A program made the translations under genes and the position numbers. A model generated the notes under the pieces. The model saw only the letters and a list, made by a program, of their open reading frames with translations, had not been told where the DNA came from and ran no database searches. This document shows positions 44,666-57,500 of a DNA stretch of 64,000 nucleotides, one piece after another. Source of the DNA: Mayamaea pseudoterrestris (Eukaryota > Bacillariophyta > Bacillariophyceae > Sellaphorales > Sellaphoraceae); assembly GCA_027923505.1 (NCBI GenBank), contig BROI01000010.1, positions 1-64,000 on the forward strand, in the 5' to 3' direction. The stretch's first letter is position 1, and the number at the start of each line of letters is the position of its first letter.

Positions 44666-46250
44666 TCACACATGAATGGGGAGTACTGGATCCTGATCTT
44701 TCTTTTCTGAGCCACGTGCGTCGGGGCTTTAGTAAGCGTGAGGTGATGACATGCTCTTCTCTGTCATTTCATTATTGCCTCATGGCGAGGAACAGAATGC
44801 GGCCATACCTCGACTTTCGAAGAAAACAGGGCAAAGCAAGTTGTTATGGTGCTCCGTTACGACTGCAGTTATCAAACGGCGCATCCCTTCTCCTGACTTA
44901 CGCCCATGTGACGCAACATGGAGGTTGAGGAAACGCTGTATGCAGGATTGTCAAGGACAAAGATTCAACCGATATGAGCCATGGGGATGCAACGCGCGTC
45001 GCCAGCGACGGAAGCGCGATAACAACTCGCGGCAAACACATGCGCGGACTTACTCACCTTGCTGCCGGAACTTTTTAATCGCTCAACGCTTCACATTGAC
45101 GACGACGAACACTTCGGAATAGGTGAATAAAGGAAACGACAGCTGCTGGTCAATATATACAATTGCAACCGCGAACCATGGCGACGAAGCGAAATTCCTT
45201 TACTTTCGATTTTGTTGCAAACGCTGCATGCAGAATCTGATGGATCCTTTGGCGACGCCAACGTTACTCCTGTAGGACTTGCATGCAACCTCCCATGAGC
45301 ACCCCATTGACGCTGCATTTCGTCAACTAGCCATCTGCTTGGAACCCGTGCTGCTGCGTTGGTTCCGTTACGCAAACGCTGCATGCAGAAATCAGAAACT
45401 GCGTGATCCTCGACGGCGACAACGATGCTGCCATATCATCAACCGCACGACTTGCAAGCAATCTACATACAAGCAAGCTATTAACCCGTCTCTTTTCGAT
45501 GTCGCTCCTAACGCACTGCCATCTGCATGGAATGTATGCAGCGTTGTGATTCCTATGCAACCATCTGCTTGGCGCTTCCGAGTAGGAACAAGGTTGTCAG
45601 CCATGGCGACGATTTGCGACGGACCTGCAGAGCATGCAATCGTGGCTAACGATTCCTGTTTAGCTACGTGTGGGGTGCCTTGGTCGCTCCGCCTAGTGAG
45701 GTGTAGTGTGAATGCGATCGAACCGCGTCTTTACGTGAGCAAGTTCGACGAGACCTTGCCCTGCGTTTGGCGGGAGAACGAGTTTACTGTCATTAGTAAT
45801 TCGACTCAAGTATAGCAAACACATCACAATGCATACTCGCTCAAAAGCTGGGGTTTTCGTTAAACTTTGAAACGCGCACCTCTTTTTTCCCACCGCCGCC
45901 AAGGATCCTTTCTCGTCTTTTAAAGCGTACACTTGGACTCTAGCATTGATTTAAAACACTATAGATCTACTAAGTAAATGAAGCGGCATCGAACGGTGTA
46001 ATTGTTATTGTCATCGGAGCTATATTGGTCCCGCCGCGGCACCATTTTGGTCGCTTTGCATCCGTTTCTTCAAGTGCTTGCTTCCACTCCGTTTTGAGGC
46101 AATAATAGGAACAGTGTATAGTATAATATTGTGCTAATGTATGTTAGTTACATGACAAGAATCAGCTTGTTTGCCGCTCTCCCTGATCCAATTCCAAGGT
46201 CAATAATTTAGCCAAGCTTCGTTCTCTAAACATTGCCACATCCTCAATCA
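44666..46250. other. Gene-poor stretch with an imperfect GCATGC-centred repeat
   Basis: About 1.6 kb without a convincing gene. It contains an imperfect direct repeat of roughly 90 bp at about 45208 and 45368 (both with CAAACGCTGCATGCAGAA followed by a GGCGAC and later GACTTGCA stretch), plus several CCATCTGCWTGG motifs near 45330, 45520 and 45560. The open frame at 45279-45815 overlaps these repeats and has no recognisable domain. No tRNA is seen. Confidence 0.45.
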
Positions 46251-46276
46251 TCAAGCTCCACTTCCCTCTTGACTCC

Positions 46277-46678
46277 CTAAGGCGGCTTTGGGACATGCCC
46301 ATCCACATAAAAGTTTATCGCCGCCTTGGGCAACTCCGATACTGCATTCTCCATTTCCGGTGATGACAATGACCTGACACCCAAGTTGACTCGTTTCAGT
46401 TAATCCAAATGCCATGTCCAGCATATCTTCTTCATATTCCAATAGTTCCGGTAGCTGATTGTAAATGCTTGCCGGAAATATCAAGTGGCAGGTGCTGCAG
46501 GCACAAACACCTTCGCAGGCGCCTTCCAAGTCCACGTCGTGGCGGTGTGCCATTTGTAGTAGTAACTCGCCAATCCGAGCTTCGACTGTTTTAATCGAGT
46601 CATTGGCAAGGCGAAAGGAAACTGTAATGGTGGGAGCATCGGCTCCAGGCCCGCCTCCGTGCCATCGAATGAAATGAA
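46277..46678 (-). CDS. Adrenodoxin-type [2Fe-2S] ferredoxin, frame interrupted, 5' exon unresolved
   Basis: Mitochondrial electron carrier for iron-sulfur cluster assembly. This exon starts after a plausible acceptor (CAG at 46681-46679) and reads HFIRWHGGGPGADAP, then the cluster-binding DLEGACEGVCACSTCHLIF (C-x5-C-x2-C, with an extra Cys between), DEDMLDMAFGLTETS-type text and LGCQVIV with the fourth Cys. The expected C-terminus (ELPKAAINFYVDGHVPKPP) is present, but in the next frame: one extra base around 46350-46360 shifts it. In the unshifted frame the protein would instead run on to 46251 with an unrelated tail. A candidate presequence, MQAIHRIRITSSRC, begins at 46787, but its joining intron could not be placed in phase. 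The family is clear; whether the gene is intact is not. Confidence 0.8.
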
Positions 46679-46979
46679 CTGATGGTGATGGTAGTCATGA
46701 TGTATTAGAGACAATGACTTTTGATTGTTGCATCAATTGTTGCAGACATCTGCTAGAAGTTATTCTGATTCTATGTATAGCTTGCATCGTGGCTGTATGT
46801 CACTGGTAATTATTGCTTGTAATCAGGGTGCGTAAGAACGGGCGGCTGATGAGCACTCATTTTTGCGTGGCCATGGTCAAGTTGTTGTCATTGTTCATGC
46901 GATTGAATACCGTTCCAACCATCAGCTATGTTATACAAATGCTAATACCTAGCGTTATGCGTTTGTCCAAAGCAAGCCA
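46679..46979. other. 5' side of the ferredoxin gene
   Basis: Contains the candidate ferredoxin presequence starting at 46787 on the minus strand. Otherwise nothing recognised. Confidence 0.4.
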
Positions 46980-47300
46980 GAATGGTGTCAACATCCGTAT
47001 CTAAGGTGCGGTACAAGATGCAAATTGCCTGGCTGGTGTCTCAGTAGATTGCAATGTGACAGCTGAGAATTTGTCCTCAGTCCCAGCCCAGATATGCCTT
47101 GACATTCAAACGCCCATACATCAAGCCACATAGATGCCCAAATCACCCAAGGATGGTGCCAACAAGGTATTTCAGTAGACTGCATAGTGACGGTTGAGAA
47201 TTAACGCCAGTCTCAGTCTGCAGATGTCTTGACATTCAAGTGCCCCATCATCAAGCCATGTAGATGCCTGAATATACCAGGCCATTTCTACACCTGAATC
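46980..47300 (+). repeat. Decayed SatA relics (about two units)
   Basis: Plus-orientation copies recognisable by CCAGAATGGTG, GGCTGGTGTCTCAG and TTGACATTCAA in the right order and spacing. They are heavily diverged, and the 17-bp dyad is no longer intact. Confidence 0.75.
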
Positions 47301-47339
47301 ACCCAGCAATAGTGACAGCACCATTGTTCACTCTGCGCT

Positions 47340-48246
47340 ACCAGATAGAATGCCTGGAGATTGGTGCAAAATTAAACTTCCTTAGCTGTTTCCTCGAAGC
47401 TACTCGTATGGTATGGGAGGGCAGTTCAGACATCCACACAGGAACCAGCTCCATGGTGCTACAGTGCATGGCCTTTCAAATCGAACCCCAATTGTGGTCT
47501 CGCTCCATCAATCCCATTTGGCTGTGCTTGGGGACATGCTTGCGGTGAGATTGGTGCAAAAAAATCATCCATAGCTGATTCAAAGCAGCTATGGTATTGG
47601 AGGGCAATCCAGCCATCCACACAGGTACCAGCTCCATGGTGCTACAGTGCATGGCCTTCCAGACCTCCCCCCCATTGTAGTCTCCCTCCATCAATACCAA
47701 TTGGCTATGCTTGGGGACATGCTTGCGGTGAGATTGGTGCATAAAAATTTTCCATAGCGGATTCCTAGCAACAATGGTTTGGGAGGGCAATCCAGCCATC
47801 CACACAGGTACCAGCTCCATGGTGCTACAATGCATGGCCTTCCAAATCTACCCCCAATTGCAGTCTTGCTCCATCAATCCTGTTTGGCTATGCTTGGGGA
47901 CATGCTTGCTGTGAGTTTGGTGCATAAAAATTCTTCCATAGCGGATTCCTAGCAGCAATGGTATGGGAGGGCAATCCAGATACCTACACAGGTACCAGCT
48001 CCATGGTGCTACAGTGCATGGGCTTTTTAAATCTACCCCCAATTGTAGTCTTGCTTCATCAATCCCGTATGACTATGCTTGGGGTCATGCTTGCGGTGAT
48101 ATTGGTGCAAAACAATTATCCATAGCTGATTCCTAGCAGCTATGGTATGGGAGGGCAATCCAGACATCCACACAGGAACGAGCTCCATGGTGCTACAAGG
48201 CATGGCCTTCCAAATCTACCCCCAATTGTAGTCTTGCTCCATCAAT
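47340..48246. repeat. SatC tandem repeat, ~184-bp unit, about five copies
   Basis: The motif TTGGTGCA starts at 47361, 47551, 47734, 47917 and 48102, intervals 190, 183, 183 and 185 bp. Each unit also carries GGTAYCAGCTCCATGGTGCTAC or a near match and a CTTGGGGACATGCTTG stretch. It stops abruptly at the start of the inverted SatA array. It shares no obvious homology with SatA or SatB. Confidence 0.93.
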
Positions 48247-51200
48247 CCTGAGACTGGTGACAAGTTGTCACCAAATACATTGCCATCCCCTGAGACACCA
48301 GCCAAGCCTACCATCTTGTAGCGCAGCCTGAATAATGATGTTGGCACCATTCTGGTGAATTTTGGGCACCTACAGGGCTTGCTGTAGTGGCGTTTGAATG
48401 TCCCAGCATCTGCGGGCTGAGACTGGTGACAAGTTGTCACCAAATACATTGCCATCCCCTGAGACACCATCCAAGCCTACCATCTTGTAGCGCAGCCTGT
48501 ATAATGATGTTGGCACCATTCTGGTGTATTTTGGGCACCTACAGGGCTTGCTGTAGGGGCGTTTGAATGTCCCGGCATCTGCGGGCTGAGACCGGTGACA
48601 AGTTGTCACCAAATACATGGCCATCCCCTCAGACACCAGCCAAGCCTACCATCTTGTAGCGCAGCTTGATAATGATTTGGGCACCATTCTGGTGTATTTT
48701 GGGCACCTACAGGGCTTGCTGTAGGGGCGTTTGAATGTCCCGGCATCTGCGGGCTGAGACTGGTGACAAGTTGTCACCAAATACATTGCCATCCCCTGAG
48801 ACACCAGCCAAGCCTACCATCTTGTAGCGCAGCCTGAATAATGATGTTGGCACCATTCTGGTGTGATTTGGGTGTACACATGGCTTGCTGTAGGGGCGTT
48901 TGAATGTCAAGGCATCTGCGGGCTGAGACTGGTGACAAGTTGTCACCAAAGCCAAGCCTACCATCTTGTAGCGCAGCCTGAATAATGATGTTGGCACCAT
49001 TCTGGTGTGATTTGGGTGTACACATGGCTTGCTGTAGGGGCGTTTGAATGTCAAGGCATCTGCGGGCTGAGACTGGTGACAAGTTGTCACCAATATCATT
49101 ACCGTCCCCTGAGACACTAGCCAGGTATACCATCTTGTAGCGCAGCCTGAATAATGATGTTGGCACCATTCTGGTGTATTTTGAGCACCTACAGGGCTTA
49201 CTGAAGGGGCGTTTGAATGTCACGGCATCTGCGGGCTGAGACTGGTGACAAGCTGTCACCAATATCATTGCTGTCCCCTGAGACACTAGCCAGGCATACC
49301 ATCTTGTAGCGCAGCTTGAATAATGATGTTGGCAATTTTCTGGTGACATTTGGGTATACACATGGCCTGCTGTAGGGGCGTTTGAATGCCACGGCATCTG
49401 CGGGCTGAGACTGGTGACAAGTTGTCACCAATATCATTGCCATCCCCTGAGACACTAGCCAGGTATACCATCTTGTTGCGCAGCCTGGATAATGATGTTG
49501 GCACAATTCTGGTGTCATTTGGGTGTATACATGGCCTGCTGTAGGGCGTTGAATCCGCATGCGGGCTGACACCACCCCGAAAATGTTGTGTTCTGTTGTT
49601 TTTTGCACACAGGCTGCAAGTGAGGCTGAGACTGGTGACAAGTTGTCACCAATATCATCCCCTGAGACACTAGCCAAGCATACCATCTTGTAGCGCAGCC
49701 TGAATAATGATGTTGGCACCATTCTGGTGTCATTTTGGGTACTATTCATGGCCTGCTGTGGGGCGTTTGAATGTCCCGGCATCCGCACTGAGACTGGTGA
49801 CAAGTTGTCACCAATGTCATTGCTATCCCCTGAGACACTAGCCAGGCCTACCATCTTGTGGCGCAGCCTGAATAATGATGTTGGCAATTCTGGTGTCATT
49901 TGGGTTTACCTACATGGCCTGCTGTAGGGGTGTTTGAACGTCCCGGCTCTGCGGGCTGAGACTGGTGACAAGTTGTCACCAATATCATTGCTGTCCCCTG
50001 AGACACCAGCCAAGCATACCATCTTGTTGCCCAGCCTGTAATGTTGGCACATTTCGGTGTGGTGTTCTGGCCCCTTGTAGGGCGTTTGAATTCACGGCAT
50101 CTGCAGGCTGAGACTGGTGACAAGTTGTCACCAATATCGTTACCGTCCCCTGAGCACTAGCCCAGGCATACCATCTTGTAGCGCAGCCTGAATAATGATG
50201 TTGGCAATATTCTTGTATTTTGGGCACCCCCAGGCCGCTGTATGGGCGGTTGAAGTAGCGCGGCATCGGCTGAGACGTGATAAGTTGTCACCAATATCAT
50301 TCCCGTCCCCTGAGACACCGCCAGGCAGGCATACCATCTTGTAGCCTGAATAATGATGTTGCACCATTCTGGTGTCATTTGGGTGTCATCTGCGGCCTGC
50401 TGTTAGGGCGTTTTGAATGTATCACGGCATCTGCAGGCTGGGAACCCCGGTGACAAGTTGTCACCAATATCTCGTTCCTGAGCACTAGTTTGGCATACCA
50501 TCTTGTTGCGCAGCCTGAATATGATGTTGGCACCATTCTGGTGTCATTTGGAGTGTATACATGGCCTGCTGTAGGGGCATTTGAATGTATCTGCAGACTG
50601 AGACTGGTGACAAGTTGTCACCAATATCATTGCAGTCCCCTGAGACACTAGCCAGGCATACCATCTTGTTGTGGCTAGCCAGAAGGTTTGTGTTCGACGG
50701 CATCTGAAGGCTGAGACTGAGTGACAAGTTGTCACCAATGTTTGCTGTCCCTGAGACACTAGCCAGGCATACCATCTTGTTGCGAGCCTGAATAATGGGC
50801 ACCAATCTGGTGTCATTTGTACGCCTGCTGTAGGGGCATTTGAATCGCGGCATCTGCAGGCTGAGACGACAAGTTGTCCAATATGTCCCTGGACACTAGC
50901 CAGGCATACCATCTTGTAGCGCAGCCTGGATAATGATGTTGGCCTGTTCTGGTGTCATTGGGTGTATAAATGTGTCACTGCTGTGGGGCGTTTTGAATGT
51001 CGGCATCTGCGGGCTGAGACTGGTGACAAGTTGTCACCAATATCATTGCTGTCCCCTGAGACACTAGCCAGGCACACCATCTTGGCGCAGCCTGGATAAT
51101 GATGTTGGCACAATTCTGGAAGTATCATTTGGTTGTATACACATGGCCTGCTGTAGGGGCATTTAGATATGTGACGCTGCAGGACTGGGGCTGGTGACAA

Positions 51201-51475
51201 GTTGTCCAATTGCTGCCTGAGACATAGCCAGGCATACCTCATCTTGTAGCGCAGCTGGATAATGATGTTGGCACAATTCTGGTATCATTTGGTTGTATGC
51301 GCAGCGCACTGCCTTGGAGGCGTTTGAATGTCACGGCATCTACGGGCTGAGACTGAGTGACAAGTTGTCACCAAAACCGTGCCATGCCCTCGAGACACCA
51401 GCCAAGCCTGCCATCTTGTGGCGCAGCCTAAAAAATGATGTTAGCACCATTCTGTCATTTGGGTGGGCCTGTTGA
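48247..51475 (-). repeat. SatA tandem array, inverted orientation, about 18-19 copies
   Basis: Same satellite as 2790-5147 but on the opposite strand. The core reads GGTGACAAGTTGTCACC at about 48256, 48425, 48594, 48762, 48931, 49075, 49244 and 49413, period 168-169 bp except one unit 25 bp shorter. From about 49540 to 51475 the units are indel-ridden, yet the dyad is mostly still readable. The second inverted repeat (CCTACAG/CTGTAGG) is intact in the first units and lost in later ones, which read TACACATGGC or similar there. Confidence 0.96.
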
Positions 51476-51535
51476 GAGTGTTAGGGTTAAGGTGGCGGTG
51501 GGCGGGTGTGTGGTTAGGGGTGTTGGGTGTCACAC
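51476..51535. other. SatA/SatB junction with a TTAGGGTTA and G-rich tract
   Basis: Between the two satellites lies TTAGGGTTA at 51481-51489 followed by a G/T-rich run to about 51530. TTAGGG is the telomere repeat of many eukaryotes, but there is only one and a half copies here, so a telomeric origin is weak. Confidence 0.4.
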
Positions 51536-54500
51536 CGCTTTGGTGTCTCCAGGTGTTGCCCTGTCGGTGTTGCCTCGCCGTTTTGCCGTTTCCATTGTCA
51601 TGGCCACACCCTGGGCATGTTTTGCCCTGACTCATTGGGTGGTTGGGTGGCCAAAGCATGGGGGCATTGTAGTGGTATGATTCCATAATTTGGGGTGTTG
51701 CCCCACCCATCTTGTGGACCATTCCATGCTGTGGGCCTCCGCGGCTCAAGTGATCCGTTTTGTACCATTTCCAGCCATCCTCATGTCAATGGCACCCTGG
51801 ACATGTGTCGCATTACTAATTGGGTTGTTGGGTGATCAGGGGATGGGGGCATTGTCAGTCGGTATGATTCCATATGGTGTTCCACTCTCATTTTGCTTGG
51901 TGGTGTGGGCCTCCAGGCAGTCTTTTCCTTCAGCCCGTCCTCCACTGTATTGGCCCTTGGACATGTTTTGCCCTGGCCACTCATTGGGTTGTTGGGTGGC
52001 CAGGGCATGGGGCATTGCAGTGGTATGATTCCCTAATTTGGGGTGTTGGCCACACCCTCTTGTGCCATTCCACCTTGGCCTCAGGCAGTCCGTTTTGTAC
52101 CATGTCAGACCATCCTCATGTCAATGGCCCCTGGACATGTTTTGCATCGACTCATTGGGTTGTTGGTGATCGGCGAGACCGGGGCGGTGTAGTGGTATGA
52201 TTCCATAATTTGGGGTATTGGTGCTGCCTCCAGGCAGTCCGTTTTGCACCATTTCAGCCATCGTCTTGTCATGGCACACCCTGGACATGTTTTGCTTGTA
52301 ACCTCATTGGTTGTTGGGGCCAGGGCATGGGCTGTAGTGTATGATTCCGATCTGGGTGTTGGCCACACCCATCTTGTAGACCCCATGCTGTAGGCCTCCA
52401 GGCAGTCCGTTTTTGTACCTAGCCATCCTCATGTCAATGGCACACCCTGGACATGTTTTGCCTGACTCTTTGGGTTGTTGGGTGGGCCATGGCAAGGGGG
52501 CATTGTGGGTTTCTGGGGTCCCTCTTCTGGCCTCCAGCAGTCCGTTTTGTACATGTCCAGCCATCCTCATGTCAATGGCACCTTGGACATGTTTTGCATG
52601 ACTCATTGGGTTGTTGAATTGGTGTTGGGGCGAGGCATTGGCGTGTGGGTATGATTCCATAATTTGGGGTGTTGGGCCACACCCATTTTGCAGATGGTGT
52701 AGGCCTCCAATCAGTCCCGTTTTGCACCATTTCAGCCCATCCTCATGTCAATGGCACACCCTGGACATGTTTTGCCTGACTCATTGGGTGTTGGGTGGCC
52801 AGGGCATGCGTGGTTCTTTGGGGTGTTGGTGCCCATTTGTCGGCCCTTCCTAGGCCTCCAGGCAGTCCGTTTTGTACCATGTCAGCCATCCTCATGTCCA
52901 ATGGCACACCCTGGACATGTTTTGCCGGGCATTGAGGTATGATCCGCAATTGGGGTGTTGGCCACACCCATTTTGCAGATGTAGGCCTCCAGGCAGATCC
53001 GTTTTGCACCATTTCAGCCCATCACTCCTGTCCAATGGCACACCGTGAGACATGTTTTGCCCCTGCTCATTGGGTTGTTGGGTGTGGGCGGGGGCATCGT
53101 AGTGAGTATGATTCCATAATTTGGGGTGTTTGCCACACCCATTTTGCCAGATGGTGTGGGCCTCCAGGCAGTCACGTTTTGCACCATTTCAGCCCATCCT
53201 CATGTCAATGGCACACCCTGGACATGTTTTGCCCGACTCATTGGGTTGTTGGGTGGCTAGGGCATGTGGCATTGTAGTGGTATGATTCCAATTTGGGGGT
53301 GTTGGCCACACCCATCTTGTAGACCATTCCATGCTGTAGGCCTCCAGGCAGTCCGTTTTGTGCCATGTCAGTTCATCCTCCATGTCAATGGCACACCCTG
53401 GACATGTTTTGCATGACTCATTGGAGTTTGTTGGGTGATCAGGGGCAGGGGCATTGTGGTGGTATGATTCCATAATTTGGGGTGTTGGCCACCATTTTGC
53501 AGATGGTGTAGGCTCCAGGCAGTCCGTTTTGCCCATTTCCAGCCATCCTCATGTCATGGCACACCCTGGACATGTTTTGCCTGAAGCTCATTGGGTTTGT
53601 TGGGTGGCCAGGGCATGGGGCATTTGTGTGGTATGATTCCACAATTTTGGGGGTGTTGGCCCACACCCATCTTGTGGACCATTCCATGCTGTGAGGCGCA
53701 CTCCAGGCAGTCCGTTTTTGTACCATGTCCGCATCTGCTGGCACACCACCCCCTCCCCGTGTCTTCTGACTCATTGGGTTCGTTGGTGCCAGCCTGGCAT
53801 GGGGCATTGTCAGTGGTATGATTCCATAATTTGGGGTGTGGCCACACCCATCTTGTGGTTTCATTTCATGCTGTAGGGCTCTGGGGATCCGTTTGCTGCC
53901 ATCCTCATGTCAATGGCACACCTGAACATGTTTACTCATTGGGTTGTTGGGTGATCCTCGGGGACGGGGCATTGTGGTAGGTATGATTCCACATAATTTG
54001 GGGCGTTGGGTGGCCTCCAGGCAATCCGAGCATCCTCTGTCATGGACACCCTGGACATGTTTTGCCTGACTCAGTGGGTTGTTGGGTGGCCAGAACAGAA
54101 GACATTGTAGTGGTATGATTCCATAATTTGGGGTGTTGTCCACACCCATCTTATGTCTGCCACTTAGGCCTCCAGGCAGTCCGTTTGTACCATGTCAGCC
54201 ATCCCTCATGTCAATGGCACACCCCTGGACATATTTTATGACTCATTGGGTTGTTGGGTGATCAGGGACGGGGCATTGTGTGGTATGATTCAAAATTTGG
54301 GGTGTTGGCCACACCCATTTTGCAGATAATTGCCTCCCAGGCAGTCCGTTTGCACCATTTCAGACCATCCTCATGTCAATGGCGGCACACCCCCTGGACA
54401 TGCTTGTCTAACTCATTGGGTTGTTGTGGCCAGGGCATGGGCATTGCTCAGTGGTATGATTCCATAATTTGGGGTGTTGGCCACGCATGCTGTAGACCAT

Positions 54501-57500
54501 TCCATGCTGTGAGCCTCCAGAGCAGTCCAGTTTCATCCATGTCCAGACCATCCTCATGTCAATAGCACCTGGTTTATGTTTGGTTGGTTGGGTGATCAGA
54601 GACGAGGGCATTGTAGTGGTATGGTTCATAATTTGGGGTGTTGGCCACACCCATTTTACGAATGGTGTGAGCCTCCAGGCAGTCCATTTTGCACCATTTC
54701 AGCCCATCCTCATGTCAATGCTTCACCCTGGACATGTTTTGCCTGACTCATTGGGTTGTTGGGTGGCCCGGGGCATGGGGCATTGTAGTGAGTATTCCAT
54801 AATTTGGGGTGTTGGCCACACCCATCATGCCATTCCATGCTGTAGGCCTCCAGGCAGTCCGTTTTGTACCATGCCAGACCATCCCCTCATATCAATGCAC
54901 ACCCTGGACATGTTGCATGGCTCATTGGGTTGTTGGGTGATCAGAGGACGAGGGCATTGTGTGGTATGATTCCGCCAATTTTGGGGTGTTGGCCACACCC
55001 ATTTTGCAGATAGTTGCATAGGCAGTCCGTTTTTGCACCATTTTCCAGCCCATCCTCATGTCAATGGCACCCTGGACATGTTTTTGCTTGACTCATTGGG
55101 TTGTTGGGTGGCCAGGGCAGCAGGGCATTGTAGTGGTATGATTCCATAATTTTGGGGTGTTGGCCACACCCATCTTGTAGACCATTCCATGCTGTAGGCC
55201 TCCAGGCAGTCCGTTTTTTACCATAATGGGCCATTATGTCATGGCACACCCTGGACATGCATTGTTCATTGGGTTGTTGGGTGATCAGGGATGGGGCATT
55301 GTAGTGGTATGATTCCATAATTTGGTGTTGTACACCCATTTTTGCCAGATGGTGTAGTAGGCCTCCCAGGCAGTCCTTCTTGCACCATTTCAGACCATCC
55401 TCATGTCAATGGCATACCCTAAACATGTTTTGCCTGACTCATTGGTTGTTGTGGCCAGGGCATGGGGGCATTGTGGTGGTATGATTCCATAATTTGGGGT
55501 GTTAGCCACACCCATCTTGTAGACCATTCCATGCTGCGGCCTTAGGCAGTCCGTTTTGTACCATGTCAGATCATCCCCTCATGTCAATGGCACACCCTGG
55601 ACATGTTTTGCATGACTCATTGGGTTGTTGGGTGATCAGGGACGGAGCATGTGGTATGGTTATAATTTGGGAGTGTTGGCCACACCCATTTTGCAGATGA
55701 TTGTAGGCCTCCAGGCAGTCCGTTTGCACCATTCAGCCCCATCCTCATGTCATGGCACACCCTGGACATGTTTGCCTGACTCATTGGGTTGTTGGGTGGC
55801 CAATGGGGCATGGGGCATTGTAGTGGTATGATTCCATAATTTTGGGGTGTTGGCCACACCCATCTTGTAGACCATTCCATGCTGTAGGCCTCCAGGCAGT
55901 CCGTTTTTGTACCATGTTAGACCATCACTCATGTCAATGGCACACCCTGGACATGTTTGTGACTCATTGGGTTGTTGGTGATCAGGGGATGGGGCAGCTC
56001 AATAATTAGTATGGTTACATAATTTGGTGTTGGCCACAATTTGCAGATGAATTGTAGGCCTCCCAGGCAGTGTTTTGCACCATTTCAGCCCATCCTCATG
56101 TCAATGGCACACCCTGGACATGTTTTGCCTGACTCATTGGGTTGTTGGGTGGTCAGGGCATAGGGCATTGTAGTGGTATGATTCCATAATTTGGGGTGGT
56201 GGCCACACCCATCTTGTAGACCATTCCATGCTGTAGGCCTCCAGGCAGTCCGTTTTGTACCATGTCAGATGTCTCATGTCAATAGCCCCCTGGACATCTT
56301 GCATGACTCATTGGGTTGTTGGGTGATCAGGGACCAGGGGGCATTGTAGTGGTATGATTCCATAATTTGGGTGTTGGCCACACCCACATTTGTAGATGGT
56401 GTAGGCCTCCAGGCAGTCCGTTTTGTACCATTTAGCCCATCCTCATCAGTATGGCACACCCTGGACATGTTTGCCTGATAATTGGGTTGTTGGGTGGCCA
56501 GAGGCGTGGGGGCATTGTAGTGGTATGATTCCATAATTTGGGGTGTTGGCCACACCCATCTTGTAGACCATTCCATGCTGTAGGCCTAGGCAGTGTTATG
56601 TACCATGTCAGGCCATCTCTGCACAGTGGCACACTGTTTTCTGCATGACTCATTGGGCTGTTGGGTGATCAGGGACGGGGGCATTGTAGTGGTATGATTC
56701 CATAATTTGGGGCGTTGGCCTCATTTTGCAGATGGTGTGGCCTCCAGGCAGTCCTTTGCACCATTTCCTTGAGCCATCCTCATGTCATGGCACACCCTGG
56801 ACATGTTTTGCCTGACTCATTGGGTTGTTGGGTGGCCAGGGCATGGGGCATTGTAGTGGTATGATTCCATAATTTGGGGTGTTGGCCACACCCATCTTGT
56901 AGTTTCATTCCATGCTGTAGGCCTCCAGGCAGTGTTTTGTAATGCCAGACCATCCTCATGTCAATGGCACACCCTGGACATGTTGTGCATGACTCATTGG
57001 CTTGTTGGGTGATCAGAGTTAGGGCATTGTAGTGGTATGATTCCATAATTTGAGGTGTTGGCCACACCCAATTTTGCAGATAGTGTAGGCATCAGGCAGT
57101 CCGTTTTGCACCATTTCAGCCCATCCTCATGTCAATGGCACCTGGACATGTTTTGGACTCATTGGGTTGTTGAATTTGGCCAGGGCATGGGGCATTGTAG
57201 TGGTATGATTCCATAATTTGGGGTGTTGGCCACACCCATCTTGTAGACCATTCCATAGGCCTCCAGGCAGTGTTTTGTACCATGTCAGACTATCACTCAT
57301 GTCAATGGCACACCCCTGGACATGTTTGCATGACTCATTGGATTGTTGGGTGATCAGGGAGCGGGGCATTGTAGTTAATGATTCCATAATTTGGGGTGTT
57401 AGCCACCCATTTGCAGATGGTGTAGGCCTCCCAGGCGATCCGTTTTGCACCATTTCAGCCCATCCTCATGTCAATGGCACACCCTGGACATGTTTGCCTG

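Noticed and set aside
45279-45815. A 178-residue frame in the gene-poor stretch
   Set aside because: Overlaps imperfect DNA repeats, no recognisable domain, high Cys/Trp/Arg content unlike the neighbouring genes.
51481-51489. Chromosome end
   Set aside because: Only one and a half TTAGGG copies, and satellite continues for over 12 kb to the right.
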